24,663 nucleotides of DNA from Bigelowiella natans CCMP2755 (lineage: Eukaryota; Cercozoa; Chlorarachniophyceae). Below, piece after piece: positions 1 through 10,410 of the stretch (its first letter is position 1; each line of letters begins with the position of its first letter). Under the pieces are notes generated by a model. The model was not told the DNA's origin. It did no database searches and worked only from the letters and a program-made list of their open reading frames with translations. A program made the position numbers and the translations under genes. The stretch is from contig ADNK01003492.1 of assembly GCA_000320545.1 (NCBI GenBank), forward strand, positions 1 through 24,663, read 5' to 3'.

Positions 1-269
1 CCCTAACCCATAACCCTAACCCTAACCCTAACCCTAACCCTAACCCTAACCCTAACCCTAACCCTAACCCTAACCCTAACCCTAACCCTAACCCTAACCC
101 TAACCCTAACCCTAACCCTAACCCTAACCCTAACCCTAACCCTAACCCTAACCCTAACCCTAACCCTAACCCTAACCCTAACCCTAACCCTAACCCTAAC
201 CCTAACCCTAACCCTAACCCTAACCCTAACCCTAACCCTAACCCTAACCCTAACCCTAACCCTAACCCT
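1..269. repeat. telomeric repeat array (CCCTAA)n
   Basis: About 45 copies of CCCTAA, with one variant unit (CCCATAA) near the start, end abruptly at a unique sequence after position 269. The C-rich strand reads 5' to 3' from the left edge, which is the orientation expected of a true left chromosome end with TTAGGG running outward on the other strand. The vertebrate-type TTAGGG repeat is shared by animals, many fungi and many protists, so it does not identify the lineage. Confidence 0.98.
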
Positions 270-685
270 AGCAGTGGAATGCAGAAAAAAGTGTTGTGAA
301 AAATTGCATCTGGAACCCGCGGACCTACTATGCGCGCAGTTTGCTCTGTAGTTGCCCAGAGCCCAAATGTGCACACACAGGGTTGTGATGGGATGCAAGA
401 GTTGGAGGCTGTCACAAATTGAAGCTGATGTTGAATGCTGTCTGCTTGCACGCAATGTCTCGCATCATGTGTTTTGCCGTTGAGCTTCGATTGGAAATTT
501 TCGTGGAGCTTTGACCCGCACCGTCACGCTTGCAACTGCTGGCAATGTGCAAAATGAACTTGACTGGCTTGTCATGTTGCACACGAGAGTGGTTGTCAAT
601 TTGCGCAATGGCAACAAACGCGACCTTCATGAGAAAAATTGATGTTAGTTCAGCAACAAATCTTTGTTGATGATCTTAATTTTAA
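270..685. other. subtelomeric spacer
   Basis: Unique-looking sequence between the telomere and the stop codon of the channel gene. It has no microsatellite and no convincing gene; the 72-codon minus-strand frame at 412-630 has no recognisable feature. Words such as TGCA, GCACGCA and TTGCGC are common here and again in 7308-9300, so the two stretches may belong to one subtelomeric sequence class. That is an impression from composition, not an alignment. Confidence 0.5.
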
Positions 686-2014
686 TCATGGAATTGCTAC
701 TTTGACGTCTGCAAAATTGTCTTTTTTCATGTCTTTCATCAAAACTGATGCAGGAGACTTTTGAGTCACATGCTCATCAGGACTCTTTGTCGTTTTGATT
801 GCACAAGGTTTAATTTTTTTTTCCAAAAATGCACAAAGTTGACTGAAAAGATATGCGTAGGCTTCTTCAAAATGAAAGAAGAAACCACTCATGCAACCCA
901 TGAACAGCATGACGTATATCGTCGTCGTCATCTGGGCTGTGGTGCTTTCTGGAACTATGTCTCCAAATCCGATAGAGGACAATGTAATAGCTGAAAAATA
1001 TATGGAATCCCCATAGTTCCACCCTTCCTCCTCTACAAACACAATCCCACCAAGAAGAAGGACACACAGAATGATGATGGGAAAAACGAATAGAGAGTAT
1101 TTTAACCAGCTAGTGGACGAATCAGGAGGGTAAACACAGTACCATAGTTTTGTAAATATACCAAGAATAATCGAATTAATCTTTGAAAGAGCGAAGCTGA
1201 AAAGGGGGATACCAAAGAAAGCATAAGCGATACAAAACCATCTTCCTTCCTGCGTTTGAGGGGCTGTAGCACCGTATCCAATGGTAGATATTACAGTTAC
1301 GCAGAAAAACAATGATGATGGCCAATCCCAATATCTGTAGTCATTTAGTAAACCCTCACTTTCCATTACATGTCGTAATTTTGCCTCACAGACTGGTGAT
1401 ATATTTGCAGCATCAGCTACATGTTGAATTCTATCTGCTAGAACATCCATCTCCTGCCCACGTTCAAACCGACTGAATATGGTCGCACCAACTACTAAAT
1501 AGATTAATAACACACCTAGTGCACTCATAACTTTCGTAATGGTACCATATCCAAATCTAGGTTCGCTTAGGCTAGAGTTCAAAACTTTCAACTCTTCTCC
1601 TAACTTGGAATAGTATTTCGACGACTTGTTTTTCCTCTTTCTCGTATTATCTGCAATGTGAGCGTTATACCAACCTTTGACAACTGCTTTAATAACCTCC
1701 TTATCCTTATCAATCAAGAATTTAGAAAACTTTCTAAATATTCGTTCTTGTGTTTTTGATGCAACCCGTTCTGATTGTTTTAGATTCTCCTTCTTTTCTT
1801 CTTTTTCTTCCTCATCTTCTTCTCTATCCAAAAACTCCATCCGTAGCAATTCTGAGAGCATCTCAACAGTGATGGCAATGCCACCTCCATCAGGACCTCT
1901 CGCTTTTCCCTGATTACTACTCTCACCCCCTCCCCTTGTATAACCAGAGTCACCATGATACTGCTCAGGGCGATAACGGCTTACAATGTTCACTCCGTGT
2001 TCCTGTTGGGACAT
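686..2014 (-). CDS. two-pore-domain potassium channel (K2P)
   Basis: A single uninterrupted 442-residue frame encoding a membrane K+ leak channel. Residues 62-90 are very Glu/Lys-rich and probably a cytoplasmic coiled coil. TM1 is about 160-182, followed by a 50-residue loop containing Cys209 that fits the extracellular cap. Pore helix 1 leads to filter TIGYG (244-248), TM2 is about 258-285, TM3 about 305-327, pore 2 has filter SIGFG (347-351) followed by Asp352, and TM4 is about 362-385. The TM-pore-TM, TM-pore-TM order, the GYG/GFG pair and the GIPLF motif after filter 1 are typical of animal-type K2P channels more than of plant TPKs. No EF hand is visible in the C-terminal tail (386-442). 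Start ATG at 2014 is the first in frame. The gene has no introns, unlike its neighbours, and its stop lies only about 416 bases from the telomere. Ion selectivity follows from the filters; gating stimulus is unknown. Confidence 0.93.
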   Translation of the reverse strand: MSQQEHGVNIVSRYRPEQYHGDSGYTRGGGESSNQGKARGPDGGGIAITVEMLSELLRMEFLDREEDEEEKEEKKENLKQSERVASKTQERIFRKFSKFLIDKDKEVIKAVVKGWYNAHIADNTRKRKNKSSKYYSKLGEELKVLNSSLSEPRFGYGTITKVMSALGVLLIYLVVGATIFSRFERGQEMDVLADRIQHVADAANISPVCEAKLRHVMESEGLLNDYRYWDWPSSLFFCVTVISTIGYGATAPQTQEGRWFCIAYAFFGIPLFSFALSKINSIILGIFTKLWYCVYPPDSSTSWLKYSLFVFPIIILCVLLLGGIVFVEEEGWNYGDSIYFSAITLSSIGFGDIVPESTTAQMTTTIYVMLFMGCMSGFFFHFEEAYAYLFSQLCAFLEKKIKPCAIKTTKSPDEHVTQKSPASVLMKDMKKDNFADVKVAIP

Positions 2015-2549
2015 AATGCTGCTGCCTGCCTGCTGCTGAAATGTTTATACGTTGTACTATTTGCGCATATCTTGCCTGGAGAACCGTAAAAACTTACAAG
2101 TATGTGCTGATCGATCTTATAAGGAGGATGATGGGGAAACCTGCAGACAAATACTTGTTGTAATCGTTGCGCTCTCTCTGAAAACATACAACACACACCC
2201 ACGATGGACTAACTGACTGACTGATACACGCAGAGACAGATGCACCGCTCATACACACTACTTATATCATCGTTCACCTTGGCGTGTTTCATCGTCATCA
2301 TCATCATCACCATCATCATCATGACAAAGTTTTGTGGAGAGGAGGCAAGGAGCACCGTCTGCAAGATGAATGTAACGTACCGTCCGGTCCTATGAACAAA
2401 GACGGTTTCCCTAGTAATTGATGGACCAACTCAACGACAATTTCAATGGATTTTTCTACTGCGACATGCAATTTGTCATTGTCGCACAACAAAATAGAGA
2501 AATGCTATTAAGGACAAAATACCTAAAAAAAAAGGGAACTTACTACTAT

Positions 2550-2584
<35 letters not shown>

Positions 2585-2784
2585 TTACTAGATCATGACG
2601 AGTCCTCCCCCCCCCGAGTACGAGGTAATAGCAGCAAAGGAAGGAAGCGACTGCTTTCGGAATAAATGCTACTACAACTAAAGTAATCGCTTCATGATGT
2701 TCGAAGACGATTGGTACAACTCCGAGTGTAGGTTCGAAGAAGCATAAGAGGAGGAGGAAAAGGAGGAGGAAGGAGGAGAAGGAA
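2015..2784. other. divergent intergenic region
   Basis: Spacer between the channel start (minus) and the coiled-coil gene start (plus), so it should hold both promoters. It contains an ATC tract (about 2293-2321), a TAC tract (about 2540-2590), a run of ten C (about 2605) and a GGA/GAA-rich stretch just before 2785. No TATA box or other site could be assigned with confidence. The frame of the downstream gene is open back to 2698 without another ATG. Confidence 0.5.
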
Positions 2785-3901
2785 ATGGTGACAAGCATCG
2801 TGCGACGTCTTCGTCAAAAGCGAACAACTTCTTCACCAGATGCCGTAGAGGCGGTGATCGTGACTACTATAATCTACATCATCGTCTTCGTGGCAGTCAG
2901 CATTCTCATTAAGAATTATTCCATCAAGTGGGATGCGGGGCAGAGGATTGGAATTGGCATAATCTCTGGAAGTAGTAGAAACGAGACGAAGAAGACAGCT
3001 AATATTTTTTGTGAATCAACCCAGCAGCAGCAGCAGCAACAACAACAACAGGAACAACAGTCGCAGTGGCTGGAGGAAAACTTTTGCATTATTGACAAGA
3101 CTACAACTACATCTTCATCATCACCAAATTTGATGCTACTACTGCATCGTCGGCTATGGAAGCTACTCGACAGAGGCATAGCACCTCTAATCAATAACAC
3201 AATTACAGAGATGAAGGGATGGAAAACCAAATTACAAGACGTAATTGCGAAGGAGAGACGGTGCGTAGCAAGTACTTTTTGTTTTAAATATGTGTAAACC
3301 CATCAAACCCTGCATATACTTTCTAAAGAAAACAATCGAGCTGTTTGTGATTGTTATTCATTTTTTCAATGGCGCATCTAAGAACAATCCATAAAGAATA
3401 TACCACTAATGACGATTCATACCATTTCATTTAAAAAATTGTTACTATCATCATCATCACTGCTAGCCACCACTGATAATAATGTTAGTTATCATCATTT
3501 ATAGTTGGTACTGACTATTACTTATTACCCACTACTACTCGATGATCTGCTGCTGCTATTTCCACAAAGTATATTATTATTATTATTATCATTATTATTA
3601 TTGTCTACTACTACTACTACTACTACTACTAGATGACCTGATGCTGTTTCTTAGAAAGCATATTTCTCCATCCAGGAGCTTTTGCTACATATGTTACCTA
3701 TTTTCTATCATTTACGCAACTACTTCTACTTTTATAAGGGATTTTTTCTTTCAGCAAAACAGTTCGAAAAATACGAGCAGCAGCATATAAGGAGAAGCTT
3801 TTAAAAACTCAAAGAGCAAAGCTGAATACATCGGCAAACCATCTGAAAACAATCTCTGATCTTTACTTGACATCTCTCATGCGAGAACAGAAGCTTACGG
3901 T

Positions 3902-3940
<39 letters not shown>

Positions 3941-4442
3941 TCATATAGGAAAAATATAGTTATCACTTTGTTATTGACAGTATTGCTGATGACGAAGATG
4001 GTGATATAAGGATGAACATCGTTGTGCACAATGTCTAATGTTGATCGCCTTTACGTACGTACACACGTCACAACAAAGAAACAAGCAACAACAGCCAACC
4101 AACCCCATTATCAATATCTAATATATACTGATATTTATCTTATCTCATGAATAATCTCAATGAATAAAACATTGAAACGAAGATTAAACCAACGCTGCGG
4201 CTGCTACAATGATGATAGATAGTTGTTATAGCAATGCTGCATCACATACTAATCTCTCATCATCATTATCGTTTTAATGACTTTTCCTCCCCCCTCCCCC
4301 TTCACAGGACTTGTGCAAACGTTTAACCAAACTAGTACCAGCAAAATATGATGATAAGAAATGTAGGAAGAGCGAGGTTGTGGATAAGGTGGAAGAGGAG
4401 GAGAAGCACTTAATGAATAGCAAAAACAACTAGTACTAGCAC

Positions 4443-4476
<34 letters not shown>

Positions 4477-5002
4477 ATGATGACAGTACCAAAATCTTAA
4501 TCGTCTCCATCATCAAACCAAGGAATTAGAGAGCAGCAGGAGGGAGGAGGAAGCTGCACAGCAAGTTGGTGCTTTTAGATGATTTCAAAGGAAATGCAAC
4601 AAGTACCTTCACTCATCAATAGTATGATGATGATGATGATGATGATGATGATAATGATGATGATAAGCAATAAACATATTGATGACAACTATATTGCAAT
4701 AAAATAGTGAGATGGGTATGAGGATTTGTAATTAAAAAATGATGATTTGACTTAGTTAGGTACTCACAACCTTTTTTATGATGGCTATTATCTATCTATC
4801 ATCGTGTTCATATGTTCTTTTTCCTGGCTCTTCTATTCACCTGTATCATTGCAGCCATCATCCTACTCAACTACGACTCATCTTCATATTTCTATTTCTC
4901 CTATTCCTCGTATGTAGTACTTAACATTTGATAAATGAAAACCATCAATATATAGCATGAGAATATCGATAAAATAGCCTTGTATTGGTTAATGTTCCGT
5001 AC

Positions 5003-5036
<34 letters not shown>

Positions 5037-5440
5037 TTTCTTCTCATATTCGTCCTCTTAAAGACTCTCCTCTTCTGTGTATGAATTCGTTTTCGGTTAC
5101 ATATAGTGATACTACTCAAAGACAACCTTCAAGCTGCACGCCAAGAATTAGAATATTATAGAAATTTTTCATCCTTTCTTATGGAGAAATTGGTAGTAGT
5201 AGATTTAGCATGTTATAGAAAATTTTCATCCTTTCTCATGGAGAAATGGGTAGTAGTAGTAGTAGTAGTAGTAGTAGCAGTAGTAGTAGATAGTAGTTGA
5301 AGAAGAAGAAGAAAAAGAAGAAGATGAAGGAAGAGAATATGATCTTAATCATGGCAAATAGAACAAGGCAAATGCCAAAGTTGGTAGCTTGGAGGATTTA
5401 TGTAACGAAGCTGTGAAAGAACGTACTACTTGTCTATTTT

Positions 5441-5489
<49 letters not shown>

Positions 5490-5689
5490 CAGTATACATA
5501 TATGATTGTTGTATTTCCATATGATTTAAGTGGTGTAGATAGTGTTTGTTGCTGTCTAATTTACTACTACTGCTACTACGTCTACTACTACACCTGAACT
5601 GTTCCCAGAATATTAAAATATACCCATCCTCACTACCTTGCTATTGATGACTGATGATGATTGCATTAGTTGAGAATGCAAAGAAGTGT

Positions 5690-5721
<32 letters not shown>

Positions 5722-6194
5722 AATGATGATAATGATGATGATGATAGTTGAGAATGCAAAGAGGTCTATGGTTGAAAGGCAGTCCAAAGACTCATCAGCT
5801 GCTAAGGTACTGTTACTGCTGCTGCTGCTGCTACTACTACTACTACTACCCTTGCGACTTGGAATGGTAGTAATAGCGTGATGATGATGTTATCTTCTTC
5901 TTCTTCTTCTTCTTCTTCTTTGAATACCTCAATACTTTCTCTGCTGCTGCAAATCGTTAAAGACATATTGTAACAGCTCATCGGTGAGAGTAGTGGACAA
6001 CAGGGTAGCAGCATGAAAAGATGATAGTGACGTCATATATCACCTTGTATGATCATAATATCGTGTTATCATTATATTAACACTCATCTCGATTTATGGT
6101 TATTATTATAACTTCGGACCAGAAGATGATGCAATGTGAATGGAGATCAACTGAATTGCGGATACGAAATCTGATTTAGTAATATGAGATGATG

Positions 6195-6235
<41 letters not shown>

Positions 6236-6245
6236 TGGGATTGAA

Positions 6246-6281
<36 letters not shown>

Positions 6282-6828
6282 ACAGCACGAATACTACTTC
6301 GATGATGGTGATGATGATGACAATGTCGGAATAGTAATAAAATTGCTGTGTTTGTACATCGAGTACTAACATTGTTGTAATTCTACATCGATGATACTTC
6401 TCTCACATCTTTTGTCTGGCCTCATCACATTTGTTCGTATTGTATAAGTGATAAAGAAAGAATGCAAAGATTGATTGCACTAAGGGGTCAACAACTCAGA
6501 GAGGTGGTGGTGAGAAATAATAATAATAAAATAATGAAAAGAATAATAGAAGAAGATATCAAAATGGTAATAGTAATGGGAAGGTATGATACGGACACAT
6601 ACACCACTTTACGTAATTATGGTCATATCAAATCATCCTTGTTTGCTTTCATCTGTTCCAACTCCTCGTCTCAATTTCTCCATCTCTTCTCTTGCAAGAT
6701 ACGGATAATTTCTTAGTTTGTTCTTCTTCTTTTTATGGTTGTTTCAGTACCAGCACCTGATCCTTGAGAAGGAGGCTAAAGTCGAAGAGACTTTGTTGGT
6801 AGTGACGACTAGTACTATTGCACTTATA

Positions 6829-6859
<31 letters not shown>

Positions 6860-7307
6860 ACTATTACTTACTATTACTACTTACTTCTGGTACTTACTGC
6901 TACTACTATTATTGAGATTATGCATGCTTCTTCCTCTCCTTCTTCAGAAACTACGATTCCTGGTCTATAAGTTTATGTTCCGTGCAAAGAGATCATTTGA
7001 AGGAGAAGATGATCGTCCTGAAAATGCTTTAAGAGCAACCCTTCTAACAAGGAAAGTTATGAACACTGACCAATATAAGGAATCATTATACGATAATACT
7101 GCTGCTGCTGCTACTGCTGCTGCTTCAAGAGGTCCAAGTATGAGTTATGAGCTTTTTAGACAGATAGTAAAATATAAGGGCGATTTACACCCAAGGGATA
7201 AAGAACAAATAAATAAAGAATTAAAAATACATACAACATTAGAGATACAGGAAATCGTTTCTCAAGGTGTAAAAGAATTCATTCCAGAGCTCGCAGGTGT
7301 GTTGTAG
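2785..7307 (+). CDS. coiled-coil protein with N-terminal membrane segment, 11 exons
   Basis: Proposed exons: 2785-3260, 3755-3899, 4308-4334, 4487-4568, 5107-5192, 5362-5422, 5748-5806, 5977-6004, 6457-6503, 6748-6798, 6948-7307. All join in phase through GT..AG sites to 473 codons plus stop. Exon 1 gives a hydrophobic stretch (about residues 20-43), a polyGln run near 80-90 and a Ser/Thr-rich stretch. Residues about 145-365 are charged and helical with heptad-like Leu/Ile spacing, and include LTDLCKRLTKLYQNL and SLEDLCNEAVKELENAK. The C-terminal exon (119 residues) is mixed charged sequence with an Ala run and ends PELAGVL. The LC-[KR] coiled coil vaguely recalls taxilins, but I do not recognise the family. 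The start ATG and the N-terminal half of exon 1 are least certain, because antisense microsatellites can mimic membrane helices. The protein may be membrane-anchored; its function is unknown. Exon 5 could instead end at 5249, and exon 7 could start at 5670, adding in-frame duplicated sequence. Confidence 0.72.
3903..3937. repeat. (CA)n in intron 2 of the coiled-coil gene
   Basis: The repeat begins two bases after the donor GT of exon 2 (3899|3900), so the donor reads GTGACACAC. It is a direct example of a microsatellite abutting a 5' splice site. Confidence 0.9.
5156..5269 (+). repeat. 57-nt in-frame duplication of the exon 5 donor junction
   Basis: The 57-base unit starting TTATAGAAA at 5156 is repeated from 5213. 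Each copy carries the end of the exon (encoding FSSFLMEK) followed by GTAGTAGTAG. Both copies therefore offer a donor, at 5193 and 5250, in the same phase. Using the second would add 19 residues. Confidence 0.85.
5666..5773 (+). repeat. 78-nt in-frame duplication of the exon 7 acceptor junction
   Basis: TTAG plus TTGAGAATGCAAAGA occurs at 5670 and again, preceded by ATAG, at 5748. A (GATGAT)n tract lies between. Both acceptors are 78 bases apart and in the same phase. Use of the upstream one would insert a run of methionines. Confidence 0.85.
5891..6281. repeat. CTT, AT and ACT microsatellites in introns 7 and 8
   Basis: (CTT)n about 5891-5921, (AT)n about 6198-6231 and (ACT)n about 6250-6281. 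Exon 8 (5977-6004) lies between the first two. Confidence 0.85.
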
Positions 7308-7412
7308 CTGTGGCTACATCAGTAGGAATGGATTCCCAATATCAACCATCGTTGTGTGATGAGCCGCCAAATTGCAAGATGTAATACAATGGCTATTAGC
7401 ACATGAACAAAT

Positions 7413-7543
7413 CACTGTCTAACAATGATAATAGACGCATTGCGTTCAAATCACAACCACTGTCTAATGACAATAGACAAATTGCGTTCACATCATAACC
7501 ACTGTCTAACAATGATGGACAAATTGCGTTCACATCATGACCA
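7413..7543. repeat. three tandem units of 42-45 nt
   Basis: Units begin CACTGTCTAA at 7413, 7458 and 7500, and each ends near ATTGCGTTCA followed by ATCA. They differ by a few substitutions and small indels, so they are diverged minisatellite units. Confidence 0.9.
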
Positions 7544-8785
7544 TTGCTAGCTGTAATTAATGGCAGCAGGTGCAAGGCGTAGGAGCCGCATCATTTTGAA
7601 TGTGAATTGCACACAGTTGCAAATTCCCATGGCTTGTTGCATCACATCACAACACTCATCATCCAAACAACAATGAAGGGGCCAGGGATGCATGGACACA
7701 CAGCATGCATGTCTGCTGCTCATTGGCACGCATGCGACATGCCATCATCTAGTCATGCCAGCATGGCACGCATGGCTGCCCTGCTCTCGCGTTGCTAGCG
7801 GCGCATTGAGCACCAGATCTTTCATGCAGTTCACGAATGATAAACTACATGATGTCACATTTTCACTGTGCACGAGTGTTTTTGACAACGTGTTGTCACA
7901 AACATGGTGTGATTGCCAGGGATGCACATTTGATGTTGTCGTGCATGTTGGCACACGTGTAATGTGCAATGCGCCAGAGCTAATTGTGCGCAAATGCTAA
8001 CCACACGGTGAACAAGCTAGACGACGACATGGAATGACGAAGCGAAATGTGAACTGTGTTCGATCGGACAAATGATGTGATGTTCGATCACAAGCAACAC
8101 ATCGTTTGGGCTTGCTAGCTTGTAGCTTGCTTTTGGTTGTCTAGCTAGTTGGTTGTGTGCACATTGCACGTGTTGATTGACGATTTTGTCAAAAAAATGA
8201 TGCAAGTCTCACAATCTCTAGATCTGCACGTGCGTCGCGACGCATGCATGATGCATGTGTGATGTCATGCACTTGAGTGCACTGCAGTGCATGTAGCAGC
8301 GGTGGTCTTGTTTTGTCGACTGCATCTCTGTGCATGCACAACCAGCACAAACCGTGCAACACTCAGATCAACTCTGGGTGCAGCAGCATGCTAGCATGCA
8401 ACGCGACACCACACTCACCAAGTGACGCTTGAAAACTTGTTCGAACGTGACGAGAAACAACGTTCGAGCAAGTTTCAGGGCGCGCGCGCATGCATTTCCT
8501 GCTTTGCATGCTTTTTTGCATGTTTTTTGGTCATTTTTCCAACAGTAACCCTCAGATTTGGAAAATTCTCACGCTGTTTTGAACACGAATGGGATGGCTC
8601 GATTCAGCGACACGCAAACGTGCAATTGAGCATCGCGCACACTTTTGGCAAACCAATGCTGCGCACGGTTTGAGTTTCGGAGCAAAAAAATGTTTTTTTG
8701 AGAATGAACGTCGCGTTGCAAAAAAATTTCAAAATCGAGTTTTTGCACCTTTTGCGCGCGTCAATTTCAAACACAACGCAAAAGG

Positions 8786-9122
8786 GTGTTTGAGCGTATT
8801 GGAAGCCAGCAGAAGCTCGTCAGAGTCCACCAGAGTGCATTGTTCGCAATGCATGGCAATGTTCTTGTTTTCTTGTGGTTTTCCAAGCTTTTTGATGAAA
8901 TTTTTCATGGTGCGGCCGCCATGCTCGCAGAGCCGATGTTGCAAGTTTCTGCTGGTTGTGAAGGTGTTTGGGCGCACTGGAAGCCACCAGGAGCTCGTCA
9001 GAGTCCACCGGAGTGCACATGCAATGCATGGAATGTTTTTTTGTGGGTTTCCAAGCTTTTTGATGAAATTTGGTGCGACCACATGCTCGCAAAGCCGATG
9101 TTGCAAGTTTCTGCTAGTTGTG
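8786..9122. repeat. two tandem units of about 178 and 159 nt
   Basis: Unit 1 starts GTGTTTGAGCG at 8786 and unit 2 starts GTGTTTGGGCG at 8964. Both contain GCTCGTCAGAGTCCACC, CCAAGCTTTTTGATGAAATT and GCCGATGTTGCAAGTTTCTG in the same order. Unit 2 has small deletions. The copies do not share a reading frame, which argues against a protein repeat. Confidence 0.92.
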
Positions 9123-9462
9123 TGTGCAGTGCATTTGTCCATGCATGTTGAGAGAAGAGTTAATTTTGCACAAAGGCCACGTGCATTGCGTGGCGTGTTG
9201 TGTGCTGACTGTCCATCATCTTTTGTTTTTTGCTGAAGCTGCTACGATTTTGTTCTTGATGTCTGCATCATTTCTTGGTCTTTCCTAAAGTGTTTCAAAG
9301 ACATTGTGTGTGAAAGAGGTAAACAATTAACCACAAATGAATAACTTTGCATCATGAATTATGTGCATCGACTTCTTAAATGGCTGTGCAGTGTTTGTCA
9401 TCATCGATATGAATTTGCTACTCCATTTTCATACCGCCTACTATCACAAGATGATGGCACCA

Positions 9463-9722
9463 TCACTCACCATCAGGTATCTTGATTAGATCGATTTTGA
9501 TTCTTCTTGTGCTGCTGCTATTTGTAATGGTACGTTCAATAGCATCTACCCTGTAGAAACCCCATCGCTCCTGCATCAGTCACACGATTGACACAGTATC
9601 ATAATACCATCATGGTACAGAAAATGTATATATTAAGTATTGATTTTTCTCTTTTATAAGCACATTATGCCCGTCGCTCTTCGCAAATTATTACTGATAG
9701 TGATGCTGCTATTATCTCTCTT

Positions 9723-9758
<36 letters not shown>

Positions 9759-10051
9759 GAACAATAAACATTAGTACTCAAACGTTCATCAATGCACAGA
9801 ACCCCCCTCACCCCTTAAAATAAGATAGTGAATAGCTACTCCATACTAGCTGAATCGTTGTATTTCTAGGAATAAATTCTAGATTTGGATCTCCAATCGC
9901 CGTTGTTTGCTTCGTATCTGATCAGTGATGGTGATGATGATGATAATGGAAGATGTATGATGAAAAGATCATTATGAAACGAAATTGGGTATGGCCTGGC
10001 ATATAATTGCAAGTACATAACCGAATATATGAACACACACACACATACACA

Positions 10052-10093
<42 letters not shown>

Positions 10094-10366
10094 TGGTGAT
10101 GGTCAAAAGGCAACGAAACATGATAATGATCTTCTTTTACTTTTGATATAATTGAGAATACTACTCAAAAGACAAGAACATATTGTTTAAGTTGCAATTG
10201 GTACTTCTTTACTAAACCGAATCTAATGCTACGAATGAGTTTACATACAGTATCACGTTCTCACTACCATTATTGATGAAATCATCAATTTGATCCCCGT
10301 CTTCAATCTTATTATACATTAGAATGTAAGATGATAAACGGTTGCGGGAATCAGAAGAGAGTATTC

Positions 10367-10410
<44 letters not shown>

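Larger units (their letters stand above)
7308..9462. other. convergent intergenic block of distinct composition
   Basis: Spacer between the 3' ends of the coiled-coil gene and the synthetase. Unlike the flanking DNA it has no trinucleotide microsatellites. It is richer in GC and in TGCA/GCATGC words (for example GCATGCATGATGCATG near 8241), and it carries two tandem arrays (7413-7543 and 8786-9122). Open frames of up to 215 codons on the plus strand (8589-9236) read through the second array in shifted frames, and no protein motif was recognised, so none is called. An RNA gene is possible but I saw no tRNA-like or other diagnostic motif. Confidence 0.6.

Noticed and set aside
3-455. 150-codon Arg-Val repeat ORF on the minus strand
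   Set aside because: It is a translation of the telomere repeat.
8422-9236. Plus-strand ORFs of 83-215 codons and antisense shadows
   Set aside because: They run through a diverged tandem repeat in inconsistent frames and show no recognisable motif.
9354-9755. Plus-strand RING-CH/MARCH6-like exon (YVHRLLKWLCSVCHHRYEF) followed by a membrane-helix exon
   Set aside because: The first is antisense to synthetase exon 24, which has the family ending IPDGE and correct phase. The second lies in the last synthetase intron. The resemblance is incomplete (key RING residues missing).
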